Made by a program: the position numbers and the translations under genes
Notes under the pieces: model-generated
The model's input: only the letters and a program-made list of their open reading frames with translations
What the model was told of the DNA's origin: nothing
The model's database searches: none
In this document: positions 35,530-42,398 of the stretch, one piece after another
Layout: every line of letters begins with the position of its first letter
How positions within the stretch are numbered: position 1 is the stretch's first letter
From: JBBCJR01 sp037190805
GTDB taxonomy: Bacteria > Pseudomonadota > Alphaproteobacteria > Sphingomonadales > Sphingomonadaceae
Assembly: GCA_037190805.1 (NCBI GenBank)
Contig: JBBCJR010000002.1
Location: 101,971 to 165,970, forward strand
Reading direction: 5' to 3'
Length of the DNA: 64,000 bases

Positions 35530-35877
35530 TCAATCAGCGACCCGGCGCGCCTGTTCGGCGAAGGGGTCGAACTCCCTGGAAATGCGGAACTCGAAGATGC
35601 CTGCCGGCAAGTCGTATTCGCCGTGAGGGGTAGCGGCGTCCTGGATGAGAGACGCGGGCTCTTCGAGGATGGCGTAGAGCTTCTGCATCCCAGCCGGGAC
35701 GTTGTCCGTCCGCTCCATGACATTGCCGCCGGTCAGGCAGTGATGATGACCGCTCTCGCTATGGCTGATGACCCAACCAGCGTTCACGCGCTGGACTGGC
35801 TTGGTTTCCATGCCCTCGGGAAGCGCGTCGATCTGGACGATGGTGATTTCACCCTGGGCGCCGATAACCTTCTTCAT
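35530..35877 (-). CDS. Phage early protein with HHH motif
   Basis: The 115-residue protein starts at ATG 35877 (GGAG with a 7-base spacer). The sequence contains SHSESGHHHCLTGGNVMERT near the middle and a C-terminal GEYDLPAGIFEFRISREFDP segment. The His/Cys cluster could bind a metal. The small-beta-sheet style is common in phage early proteins. Function unknown. Confidence 0.65.
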   Translation of the reverse strand: MKKVIGAQGEITIVQIDALPEGMETKPVQRVNAGWVISHSESGHHHCLTGGNVMERTDNVPAGMQKLYAILEEPASLIQDAATPHGEYDLPAGIFEFRISREFDPFAEQARRVAD

Positions 35878-35895
35878 GATCATTCTCCTTGATGT

Positions 35896-36846
35896 TTAGG
35901 TGCGATGAGGAGGGTGGGCATATTTGGCCTGCGGATCGCCGATCCTCCACGCCTGCGCGGCGATGGCTGTGTTGATCGGGAGCCCATCAATGTCGCTGAC
36001 GTGCGGGACGCCCTCGACGATGATGCCGTTGCGTGGGCACTCGGCTTTTAGGAAACGCCCCGGCTCGCGGAGACCAGGCAGTTTCAATTCGATCAGTTGG
36101 CCGACGTCGGGCGAGCCGCTGTCGTCGATGACCTTGGCTTTGAGGACCGAAAGCATCCTCGGCCAGCCGATGATGGCAGCGCCAATCGCGCGCATCTCGA
36201 CATTCTCGTGGGCGACAATCTCAGCCGGATCGAGTTCATTGCGCTGCTCGATCCAGTTCTGAGGGACGCGTCGGCCATGCCAGCAATAGACACTGAACCC
36301 ATCAGCATAGCGAACAGCCGGGCCATTCTCGCAATGGAGTTGGCGCTGGCTATCGAAGTGGATCACCCGTGGGCGCTCCGTCGCAATGACGGCGCGTTCG
36401 AATGGCCACCACCAGCCTACATTCTCAGAAATTGCGGCAATTGTGGCGGCGGAATCTGGCAGGTCGGCACCAATGGCCCGCATCGCCGAGAACCAAGCGA
36501 CCCATCCCATATCCTGCGCGCCGTAGCCGGCGCGATAGACCTGAGCCCTGACCTGATTCCAGACCTGAGCCCCGACCTGATCCCTGACCTGAGCCCCGAC
36601 CTGATCCCCCGAAAATTTCGAGCCGGCTAGAATGGCGGCTCCGATCGCGCCCTGATGCGGGCTGTCGAGCCAGATGATCAAGCGAGGCTCATCCCGACCC
36701 AGTGCGGCATAGTGCGCGCGGATCGCAGCCTCTGCCTTCGGACGGTCACATGGCTCAGTCGAGAGGCTATAGCGGAGGCCATATTCGACGAAGCTCGGGA
36801 GCATCGCCTCCTGCTCCGGTGTCAGCCTCTCAATCTTCTTCGCCAT
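35896..36846 (-). CDS. DUF6745-like protein, first gene of the leftward early operon
   Basis: The 316-residue protein starts at ATG 36846 after GGGAG. It has a helical N-terminus, then six tandem 4-residue QVxx units (about residues 82-105), and a core containing QLHCENGPAVRYADGFSVYC followed by WHGRRVP, the DUF6745-type signature. IGWPRMLSVLKAKVIDDSG follows. The family is found in phage and toxin-related settings without known activity. It is the first gene after the repressed promoter at 36902-36930. Confidence 0.7.
   Translation of the reverse strand: MAKKIERLTPEQEAMLPSFVEYGLRYSLSTEPCDRPKAEAAIRAHYAALGRDEPRLIIWLDSPHQGAIGAAILAGSKFSGDQVGAQVRDQVGAQVWNQVRAQVYRAGYGAQDMGWVAWFSAMRAIGADLPDSAATIAAISENVGWWWPFERAVIATERPRVIHFDSQRQLHCENGPAVRYADGFSVYCWHGRRVPQNWIEQRNELDPAEIVAHENVEMRAIGAAIIGWPRMLSVLKAKVIDDSGSPDVGQLIELKLPGLREPGRFLKAECPRNGIIVEGVPHVSDIDGLPINTAIAAQAWRIGDPQAKYAHPPHRT
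36539..36610. repeat. Tandem 24-bp repeat, three units, in the DUF6745-like gene
   Basis: Three 24-base units start at 36539, 36563 and 36587, each made of two related 12-base halves of the type ACCTGAGCCCCG and ACCTGATCCCTG. On the minus strand they encode the QVGA, QVRD, QVGA, QVWN, QVRA, QVYR chain. They lie in frame (8 residues per unit), so copy-number change would not break the gene. Confidence 0.85.
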
Positions 36847-36901
36847 TCCCTATCTCCCATGTCCCGCGTCTTCGCTTTCGGATCAGCGGGGGTGTGGGAG
36901 G

Positions 36902-36930
36902 ACTATCGTTGGGAATTTATGACACGTCAA
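36902..36930 (-). promoter_or_regulatory. Leftward early promoter (PL) with operator in the spacer
   Basis: Read on the minus strand: TTGACG at 36930-36925, a 17-base spacer, and GATAGT at 36907-36902. The spacer holds the whole 15-base operator copy at 36908-36922. A start near 36895 would give about 50 bases of leader before the DUF6745-like ATG, with a GGGAG ribosome site. The whole leftward recombination operon lies downstream. Confidence 0.65.
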
Positions 36931-36954
36931 TAGGGATAATCATAAATTCCCAAC
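36908..36954. promoter_or_regulatory. Paired phage operators (15-bp inverted repeat)
   Basis: GTTGGGAATTTATGA at 36908-36922 and its exact reverse complement at 36940-36954 face each other across 17 bases. The same 15-mer recurs at 40662-40676 in the Cro/repressor switch. The three identical copies are best read as sites for the phage repressor at 40051-40593. They also lie between the PL gene and the HEPN-motif gene at 37069. Confidence 0.8.
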
Positions 36955-37068
36955 ATTTTTCTCGCCATCGGGCGAATCGGGGTGTAGGGCGTGCTTATGG
37001 AGACGTTGCAGGCAGGCGCCGTTCATACGAGGCTGCCCCGATCCGACTCAGGTGGATGGGGGGAATTC

Positions 37069-37938
37069 ATGCTGCGAGTTGACGGCGCTTATATTTACGA
37101 ACTCGGAGCCAAGCTGCGACCAATCCTGTCTCTCAAGGAAGAGCAAGCAAAGCGTATCGAAATTTATCACATCGTCGGCCCCGCCCATGATGCGATCAAT
37201 GAATTTCTATATCAAAGTGTATTCGCGCAGCATGCCAGAACAGCTCATGCCTCGGCGAAAGCCCTCCTAGAGGCATTGTCATCTGTAAAAATTAACCTAC
37301 GGGACATGCAGAGCGTGGAAGAGATTGTCATGCCGTGGGATATTTCAGGAATACAGACGAAATTCCGCGCGTTTGATGCTGTGCTTTCGGCTGAATTACA
37401 GAACTATCCTCTGTATCTTGTGTTTTCCAAGGGCGGCTTTGATATTTCGTGCCTCACGGATGCGGGATTGACGCTCTTCCCGTCATCTCTGTCATTAAAG
37501 TGCCCAGAAGCTACCGAGGACGTTCTAATGGGCGCGCGCTGCATGGCGTTCGAGCTTTGGACAGCAATGGGGTTCCATTTTCATCGCGCCAATGAAGCGG
37601 TTCTGCGTAGGTATTTCGACAGTGTCATTGGTGACGCAAGGCGCCCAAATATACTGACGATGGGGACGATGGTGTCAACAATGGAGAAGGCCAACCTAGG
37701 TCACGCGGATATCCGTGCTGCGCTGAAGAACATCATCTCGTTTCACCGCAATCCGATCGCTCACCCGGACCATTCGATCCCGAATGATGATGAGGCTATA
37801 AGTCTCTACTCGGCCATTCGCGCGTGCATGGGCTATATGCTGGATACTCTGCCTCCGGTGTCGCTTCCTGCCCTAGTAAGAGATGAGAATTCGGCTGCCG
37901 CAATTTTGGCTAACGCCCAACCCAAGGCGTCGTCGTAA
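37069..37938 (+). CDS. HEPN-motif protein, possible RNase-type defence or exclusion factor
   Basis: The 289-residue protein contains RNPIAH at residues 227-232 (SFHRNPIAHPDHS), which fits the R-x4-H nuclease motif of HEPN domains and sits in a helical C-terminal half (about 170-265). The ATG at 37069 follows GGGGGAATTC; a start at 36997 is possible. Its GC content and codon use look lower than its neighbours (for example GCGCTTATATTTACGAACTC). It lies between the PL operators and the SRAP gene, converging with the latter by a 29-base overlap. Known HEPN proteins often act in toxin-antitoxin or abortive infection; that role is inferred here. Confidence 0.6.
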   Translation: MLRVDGAYIYELGAKLRPILSLKEEQAKRIEIYHIVGPAHDAINEFLYQSVFAQHARTAHASAKALLEALSSVKINLRDMQSVEEIVMPWDISGIQTKFRAFDAVLSAELQNYPLYLVFSKGGFDISCLTDAGLTLFPSSLSLKCPEATEDVLMGARCMAFELWTAMGFHFHRANEAVLRRYFDSVIGDARRPNILTMGTMVSTMEKANLGHADIRAALKNIISFHRNPIAHPDHSIPNDDEAISLYSAIRACMGYMLDTLPPVSLPALVRDENSAAAILANAQPKASS

Positions 37939-38530
37939 ACTCGATCCCGATCAGATCTGCTGGCAACACCCGCTGCTGAAACGCCTCTACGTCCTCGATC
38001 GAGCCATGCAGCCAGCGGTCGTGATCCTCGGGCAGCAGCAGAACGGGCATCCGATGGTGGACCTGACGGACGGTCTCGTTCGCATCCGTCATCAGCCCTG
38101 AATAGACGTCGCCCCATTCCGCGCTGGGTCGCCACATGCCTGCCCACGCGATCACCTCATGACCACGGACGCTCATCCAGGCGCGGCGCTTCTGCCCCGG
38201 CTCTCCCACGGCCTCGGCAAAGGCGGTGAGGGGGATGAGGCATCGGTTATGCGGCTTGCCCGCGATCCCGCGCCACATACTGCTGGCCAGGTTGGCGATG
38301 TTGTTGACGGGCTTGGGCTTGATCGGCTGGCCCGTCCGCTTGCTGGTCTGGGGAAGGGGGAAGCCCCACGTCATCTGCTGGACGATGCGTTCGCCTGCGT
38401 CTTCGCGGACGACCAGGCCCGGCTGTCCTGGCAGTACGTCGGCGCCCGCATTCATCGGCAAGGGCATTTGCGCCCCGAACAGCTGGGCGATTTCGACGGC
38501 CGTCTTTCGATTCGCATAGAGGTTGCACAT
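37910..38530 (-). CDS. SOS response-associated peptidase (SRAP/HMCES/YedK family)
   Basis: The 206-residue protein begins MCNLYANRKTAVEIAQLF, with the catalytic Cys at position 2 exposed after Met removal. Other SRAP residues are visible in WGFPLPQ, NIANLASSMWRG, RCLIPLTAFAEAVG (Glu) and HHRMPVLLLPED (His). SRAP proteins form a thiazolidine link to abasic sites in single-stranded DNA. A GTTC-N7-GTTC SOS box lies 56 bases upstream. Confidence 0.92.
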   Translation of the reverse strand: MCNLYANRKTAVEIAQLFGAQMPLPMNAGADVLPGQPGLVVREDAGERIVQQMTWGFPLPQTSKRTGQPIKPKPVNNIANLASSMWRGIAGKPHNRCLIPLTAFAEAVGEPGQKRRAWMSVRGHEVIAWAGMWRPSAEWGDVYSGLMTDANETVRQVHHRMPVLLLPEDHDRWLHGSIEDVEAFQQRVLPADLIGIEFTTTPWVGR

Positions 38531-38585
38531 GGAGCGATGTGATCATGCCGGACGGCTGCGATCAACCCATTGCCACGACTCGATT

Positions 38586-38600
38586 GTTCTCTTTATGTTC
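38586..38600. promoter_or_regulatory. Alphaproteobacterial LexA (SOS) box
   Basis: GTTC at 38586-38589, seven bases, then GTTC at 38597-38600 form the direct-repeat LexA site known from alphaproteobacteria (GTTCN7GTTC). It sits between the divergent SRAP gene (starts 38530) and the gene starting at 38610, close to both starts. Confidence 0.7.
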
Positions 38601-38609
38601 GTCCGCGCC

Positions 38610-38981
38610 ATGCCCCCGATAGATCACGAGAAGCTGACCCATTATGCCCTACTGACGCTGGAGGACGTCGGGGAACGCGCGCACCGCGGCACTGTCGAGA
38701 GAGCGTGGGGGACGCGCCTGGCGCTGGCGTGGCTGAACATGAAGGGCGTCGATCGCGCAACGTGCAACGAGTTCTGGCGCCTGATGAGCGATCAGACGTG
38801 CAAGCAATCAAGCGACCATCTGGCGAACCGCTGCCGAGGTGTTGAGATGTTTGCCGTCCTCAGCGGGATATACAGAGAAGTGGGAGTGAAGCAGACCCCA
38901 GAGATGGCCTACATGGGCAAGACAGGGAAACGCTTCGTGGAGCGGTGGACGCGCGGACAACGATGGGAGTCAGAAAACTAG
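38610..38981 (+). CDS. Unknown phage protein beside the SOS box
   Basis: The 123-residue protein from ATG 38610 is basic and helical (EKLTHYALLTLEDVGERAHR, then ALAWLNMKGVDRATCNEFWR). Earlier in-frame ATGs at 38523 and 38595 overlap the SOS box or SRAP region and are less likely. No domain is recognised. Its place next to the SOS box suggests damage-linked expression; this is inferred. Confidence 0.6.
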   Translation: MPPIDHEKLTHYALLTLEDVGERAHRGTVERAWGTRLALAWLNMKGVDRATCNEFWRLMSDQTCKQSSDHLANRCRGVEMFAVLSGIYREVGVKQTPEMAYMGKTGKRFVERWTRGQRWESEN

Positions 38982-39055
38982 CGGGCGCCGATCAGCCGGC
39001 GAAGCGGGGAGGAGATTAGCTAGGCGGGAGTCGCGGGAGTGGGTAGTGTGCGACA

Positions 39056-39997
39056 ATGAACGACGCGGTGCTGACATTGACCGACAGGATGCCGAAGCCG
39101 CCCAAGGCGGATTTCGCGTTCGAGATCGACTTTCAGCGCGGCGTCGGCCCGGCTTCGCGCGTATTTTCCGCGACGCACGAATTTATCAAGGCCTGCGAGG
39201 CCCTTGACGCGGAATTGGTTCAGTCGATCGACGCAAGCATCGAAACCGTCCTGATCTTGGAGGACATCGAAGCCGGATCGATCAAGACATGGCTTCGCAA
39301 TGCGCTCACCGCAGCGGAGGACGATGCGCTCAAGAGCCTGGACTGGAAGCCTCTGGTCGGGAAATATCTGGTTCGCGCGAAATACGCGGTCATCCGGTGG
39401 ATAGACGACGACAGCGCGCCGCGCAGCCTTCCCGAGCTACGGCGTGAAATCCAGCTGATTGCGGCAGAGACGGACGTCCGCCATCTGCCTGACTATGCGC
39501 CGCCGTCGCCCTTGGCGCTGATCAATGCAGTGCGCGACTTCCAATCCGTTAAGGAACGCCTGCTACCCGGTGACCGCGCCTTGCTGCTGACGCATGACGG
39601 CAACATCGAAATGAACCTGTCGGTGTCGTTGCCGATCGAGGATATCGAGGCGCTCGCCGTATCCAGAACGCTAGAATCCCCGGCCTCTGAAATGATTCTG
39701 GCGGTCAAGAAGCCAGATTATCTGGGGACGAGCAAATGGGAACTGCGGCACGGCAAGCGCACGATATCAGCGAAGATCGAGGACGACGAATGGCTGGGAC
39801 GGTTTCAGGGGCGTCAGGTTGATGTGCGCCCCGGAGATGCGTTGCAGTGCATTGTGAAGGTCGAAATGCTCTATGGTTTCGACAACGAGTTGATCATGGA
39901 GCGCTATACCATTGAGCGCGTTACCGATGTCCTGGCGTTGCGTTATCAAGCGGACGAACTGCCGCTGGGCGACCCCGGTTCATCACCCCATCCCTAA
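39056..39997 (+). CDS. Unknown 313-residue protein of the accessory block
   Basis: The protein from ATG 39056 is soluble with a mixed alpha/beta composition. Segments are FSATHEFIKACEALDAELVQ, ETVLILEDIEAGSIKTWLRN, then AAETDVRHLPDYAPPSPLAL, and a C-terminal beta-rich part (EWLGRFQGRQVDVRPGDALQ, ending ERVTDVLALRYQADELPLGD). It has no recognised family. It lies between the SOS-linked pair and the repressor, where phages often carry exclusion or lysogenic conversion genes. Confidence 0.65.
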   Translation: MNDAVLTLTDRMPKPPKADFAFEIDFQRGVGPASRVFSATHEFIKACEALDAELVQSIDASIETVLILEDIEAGSIKTWLRNALTAAEDDALKSLDWKPLVGKYLVRAKYAVIRWIDDDSAPRSLPELRREIQLIAAETDVRHLPDYAPPSPLALINAVRDFQSVKERLLPGDRALLLTHDGNIEMNLSVSLPIEDIEALAVSRTLESPASEMILAVKKPDYLGTSKWELRHGKRTISAKIEDDEWLGRFQGRQVDVRPGDALQCIVKVEMLYGFDNELIMERYTIERVTDVLALRYQADELPLGDPGSSPHP

Positions 39998-40050
39998 ACC
40001 CCCTGTTTAGACCTGCTCCAAGATGCTCTCCCGTTTAACTAGGGGAGGAC

Positions 40051-40593
40051 TTATGAGGTGGTGTCATCGTTGCTCGGTCGAGGACGGGCTCTGCGAGCGC
40101 TATTTGCTGGGGGCGCTGGCCGGTAATCTCGCAGTGCGAGCGTTAATGCGGAGACGGCCGCCGCACGATAGTCCTCGCTATCCTCTTTGGAAGGCATCTC
40201 TGCGAGAAGTTCGAGCGATCCAAAGAGCGCATGAGAAAGCGCTAGAATGCCATCTGGCGTTGAAAGGATTTCCGGTGCGGTGTGTGCAGCGCCTGTCAGC
40301 ATCTCGTTCAATGTCTCCGGCTTAGGCAGCCAAGGAGAGGGAAGGGGGGCACCATAAAATTCTACCAAAGAACTGCCGGCAGCTTCCAGGATATCTTGGA
40401 GATTGCCAATACTTGGTTCGCTCGGACGCTTTGTCGGTGTTCCGCGCAGGTTTGAGAAAAACGATGTGCTAAGCCCAGCCTTGATGCACCACTGTCGTTC
40501 CGACAAATCGTCGGGTTTCAATGCCACAAGCCGCTCCGCTAGGGCGATTGCGCGCGCCTCCGATAGAGCCTTCTTGTTCGCCTTCGCAGCCAT
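40051..40593 (-). CDS. Phage repressor with HTH, no peptidase domain
   Basis: The 180-residue protein has an N-terminal HTH: LPPDDLSERQWCIKAGLST-type helices, with SERQWCIKAGLSTSFFSNLR near 31-50. A helical C-terminal part follows without the Ser-Lys peptidase motif of CI/LexA. The ATG at 40593 is chosen because the promoter with -35 at 40652-40647 and -10 at 40630-40625 would start near 40618, after any ATG further upstream. A TGGGAATATCCCA palindrome (arms TGGGA/TCCCA) overlaps its leader. Repressor role is inferred from HTH, position and operators. Confidence 0.75.
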   Translation of the reverse strand: MAAKANKKALSEARAIALAERLVALKPDDLSERQWCIKAGLSTSFFSNLRGTPTKRPSEPSIGNLQDILEAAGSSLVEFYGAPLPSPWLPKPETLNEMLTGAAHTAPEILSTPDGILALSHALFGSLELLAEMPSKEDSEDYRAAAVSALTLALRDYRPAPPANSARRARPRPSNDDTTS

Positions 40594-40682
40594 GTTGGGA
40601 ATATCCCACACTGGCCGCGAAGGCTCTATTTCATTTATTCCCATCACGTCAGGCTTGAAGCGTTGGGAATTTATGATAGTCT
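40594..40682. promoter_or_regulatory. Immunity switch: divergent promoters with operators in both spacers
   Basis: Rightward: TTGAAG (40655-40660), a 16-base spacer holding the operator GTTGGGAATTTATGA (40662-40676), then TAGTCT (40677-40682). Leftward: CTGACG (40652-40647), a 16-base spacer holding a degenerate copy, GATGGGAATAAATGA (12 of 15 matches, 40645-40631), then AATAGA (40630-40625). TTGGGAATATCCCA follows at 40595-40608. Rightward transcription would begin at or next to the Cro-like ATG at 40689, suggesting a leaderless mRNA. Confidence 0.65.
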
Positions 40683-40688
40683 CCCTCT

Positions 40689-40907
40689 ATGGAGATCATC
40701 ACCGACAGCGCGCTCCTGGCGCACATCGAAGGATTTTTAGCGCGGCATAGCATGGCCCAAAGTCGCTTTGGGCGTGAGACGATGGGTGATGGGTCTTTAG
40801 TCCAGCACCTTCGGGACGGGAGATCTTTGTCCCTCAAGAACGCTGAGCGCGTCTTGACCTGGATGGCCGATTTCGAGTCCGCCCTCACCACAGAGCAAGC
40901 GGCATGA
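40689..40907 (+). CDS. Cro-like regulator
   Basis: The 72-residue protein has an HTH-like core (FLARHSMAQSRFGRETMGDG then SLVQHLRDGRSLSLKNAERV). It is divergent from the repressor and opens the rightward region, as Cro does in lambdoid phages. The upstream promoter suggests translation from an mRNA with almost no leader. DNA-binding activity is inferred. Confidence 0.7.
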   Translation: MEIITDSALLAHIEGFLARHSMAQSRFGRETMGDGSLVQHLRDGRSLSLKNAERVLTWMADFESALTTEQAA

Positions 40908-41107
40908 GCGCTCGGCTGCTCAATCTGCCGAGGTATCTGGCCCTGAGGGTGAGAAGGTGCCTGCGCGCAGATGAGAGTTCCCGGATCAGCGCAGTCTATT
41001 GGCGCACTTTCCACCAGATTATGCGCGGGTGTTTCCCGGATAATTCGCCACCGCCTGACGAGCGTCTTGAAAGAACTGCTCCATCTCGTGGAGCCCGACA
41101 TGGCTGA
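40904..41107 (+). CDS. Doubtful small ORF after the Cro-like gene
   Basis: The frame begins at an ATG overlapping the Cro-like stop (ATGA), which is suggestive, and gives 67 basic residues. However its last 89 bases overlap the better-supported minus-strand gene at 41019-41300, and the composition (many Arg and Ser) is like a shadow frame. It is recorded with low confidence. Confidence 0.3.
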   Translation: MSARLLNLPRYLALRVRRCLRADESSRISAVYWRTFHQIMRGCFPDNSPPPDERLERTAPSRGARHG

Positions 41108-41300
41108 AGAACTGGCTTTTGACCGCCGCGCCTGGCGCAGTGATCGAGGTTTCCCACGCCGCGATAGACCCTTTCTCGATCTGCGCGAGAAGTTCGTTTC
41201 GACGCGGGTTGCTTGCAAGCGCGATGGCCAGGGTTGTCGCGGCGATATGCCGGTAAACCATGAGGCTGGCCTCAAACCGCTCGGCCAACTGATTGTCCAT
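41019..41300 (-). CDS. Unknown helical phage protein on the minus strand
   Basis: The 93-residue protein (MDNQLAERFEASLMVYRHIA onward) starts at ATG 41300 after an AGGAGAG ribosome site with a 6-base spacer. It is helical with balanced composition (ATTLAIALASNPRRNELLAQ). It lies against the direction of the surrounding rightward genes. No family recognised. Confidence 0.6.
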   Translation of the reverse strand: MDNQLAERFEASLMVYRHIAATTLAIALASNPRRNELLAQIEKGSIAAWETSITAPGAAVKSQFFSHVGLHEMEQFFQDARQAVANYPGNTRA

Positions 41301-41353
41301 TTTCTCTCTCCTGCTGGTCTCGACAACCGCAGGATAGCGGGGAGGGCGTCGTT

Positions 41354-41593
41354 GTGAACAGCGGCGCCCTTTCTCCGGCGACTCTCGCCTGCAACTCCAT
41401 CCCCTCTACGGCGCTCAACAACAGCGCGACCGGGGGCACAGGTACGCGGGCTTTTTACACGGGCGGACATCTCCCCGCTGCAATGCAGCATCCATGCCAT
41501 GCCGCGAGGATCGGCGCGCGCGCTGAGTTAACCAAAATCGTTCATGATCAAGCGATTGGGTTAATGTCAGCTGTGCCGACAGGTGCGGCGTGA
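41354..41593 (+). CDS. Doubtful 79-residue ORF at the start of the replication region
   Basis: A GTG at 41354 opens a frame to 41593 whose stop overlaps the next small gene start (GTGA). The N-terminal half is Ser/Thr/Gly/Ala-rich and unlike a folded protein, and an imperfect inverted repeat (41528-41564) lies in it, so this stretch may instead be a leader or control region for the genes that follow. A later start near 41479 is possible. Confidence 0.35.
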   Translation: MNSGALSPATLACNSIPSTALNNSATGGTGTRAFYTGGHLPAAMQHPCHAARIGARAELTKIVHDQAIGLMSAVPTGAA

Positions 41594-41733
41594 TCGGCGG
41601 TCGCTTCCAGGATCAGCCCAGCGGCAAGTGGCAGTTCATCAACTGGGCATGGCCTTGGCCGTCCACAATCCCCGTCCGTCAGCCTGACGGCACCATCATC
41701 CACAAACCCCTGACAACAGCGAAAGTGAGGTAA
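41590..41733 (+). CDS. 47-residue phage micro-protein with Trp-rich core
   Basis: GTG at 41590 opens a 47-residue frame ending TAA 41731-41733, 5 bases before the next start. The product has a GKWQFINWAWPWPSTIPV core with four tryptophans and a DGTIIHKPLTT tail. The start overlaps the previous stop. No known family. The Trp-rich design is unusual and argues for selection. Confidence 0.5.
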   Translation: MIGGRFQDQPSGKWQFINWAWPWPSTIPVRQPDGTIIHKPLTTAKVR

Positions 41734-41738
41734 CAATC

Positions 41739-42083
41739 ATGGACAGCCTACGTGTGACCGATGACCAGAGCGCCGCCGTGGCGGTTGCTCCGCGCGTCTC
41801 CCTCGACAGCATCGAAGCGAAGATTGAGCGGGAGCTGTATTTCACGGCCGGCGAGATCGAGCATGCAATCTACAATCGCGGCTCGACCAATAATCCGCTC
41901 GATACCTTCACACTCTGCATCATCGTCATGACGAACGGATTTGTCGTGATCGGCGAAAGCGCCCCGGCATCGCCCGCCAACTACGACAAGGACCTTGGGC
42001 GCAAGTTCGCTCGAGAGAACGCCATCCGCAAGCTGTGGCCGCTGGAGGGGTACGCCCTTCGCGAACGCCTCTCCGCCAACTGA
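41739..42083 (+). CDS. N4 Gp49/Sf6 Gp66 family phage protein
   Basis: The 114-residue protein has the family pattern in its second half: TLCIIVMTNGFVVIGESAPA, then ARENAIRKLWPLEGYALRER. The N-terminus is variable. GTGAGGTAACAATC before the ATG has a GAGG ribosome site. The family is widespread in phages and has no known function. It supports the phage assignment of this region. Confidence 0.88.
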   Translation: MDSLRVTDDQSAAVAVAPRVSLDSIEAKIERELYFTAGEIEHAIYNRGSTNNPLDTFTLCIIVMTNGFVVIGESAPASPANYDKDLGRKFARENAIRKLWPLEGYALRERLSAN

Positions 42084-42099
42084 CAACAGCGAGGAAGCC

Positions 42100-42315
42100 A
42101 TGAGCATTCTGAATCGCGTGTGGCCGTTTAGCGAGATCGAGCGGCAGCGTCATCTCAAGGAGTATTGGTATCGCGAGGCGCAGGAGAATGCGTCCGCCGC
42201 CAACACGCTCGCCCAGTGGAAACGGAAGCTGAGCGCAGCCGGCAAGAAGGGCAATGCGGAGCAGCGGGCCAAGCGCGACGCGATGACTGCCAAACTCGCG
42301 GCATGTCGTCCCTGA
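42100..42315 (+). CDS. Small basic phage protein of unknown function
   Basis: The 71-residue protein (MSILNRVWPFSEIERQRHLK onward) starts at ATG 42100 after GAGGA. It is charged and likely a coiled coil (KEYWYREAQENASAANTLAQ, WKRKLSAAGKKGNAEQRAKR). The longer frame reaching back to 41995 reads inside the previous gene. No family recognised. Confidence 0.6.
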   Translation: MSILNRVWPFSEIERQRHLKEYWYREAQENASAANTLAQWKRKLSAAGKKGNAEQRAKRDAMTAKLAACRP

Positions 42316-42398
42316 TCATCTGCAAGACGGCGCTGGTGATCTTTCTCGCCATCGCTGCTGCGACCTTTCTCCCGCCCAGCGGAGGCGCTTCGACGTGA
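42303..42398 (+). CDS. 31-residue membrane micro-protein
   Basis: ATG 42303 opens a frame for 31 residues ending TGA 42396-42398. Residues 4-23 form one hydrophobic helix (LIICKTALVIFLAIAAATFL). It overlaps the preceding gene by 13 bases and the next GTG start by 4 (GTGA). A single helix is a common early-phage membrane peptide; function unknown. Confidence 0.45.
   Translation: MSSLIICKTALVIFLAIAAATFLPPSGGAST

Noticed and set aside
36539..36610. Possible CRISPR-like repeats
   Set aside because: Units are contiguous with no spacers and code for in-frame peptide repeats; no cas genes are present.
40023..40325. Plus-strand frame opposite the repressor with GGGGAGGAC before ATG 40053
   Set aside because: The ribosome-like site is attractive, but the protein is basic, Cys-rich and antisense to the whole repressor gene, which has better composition.
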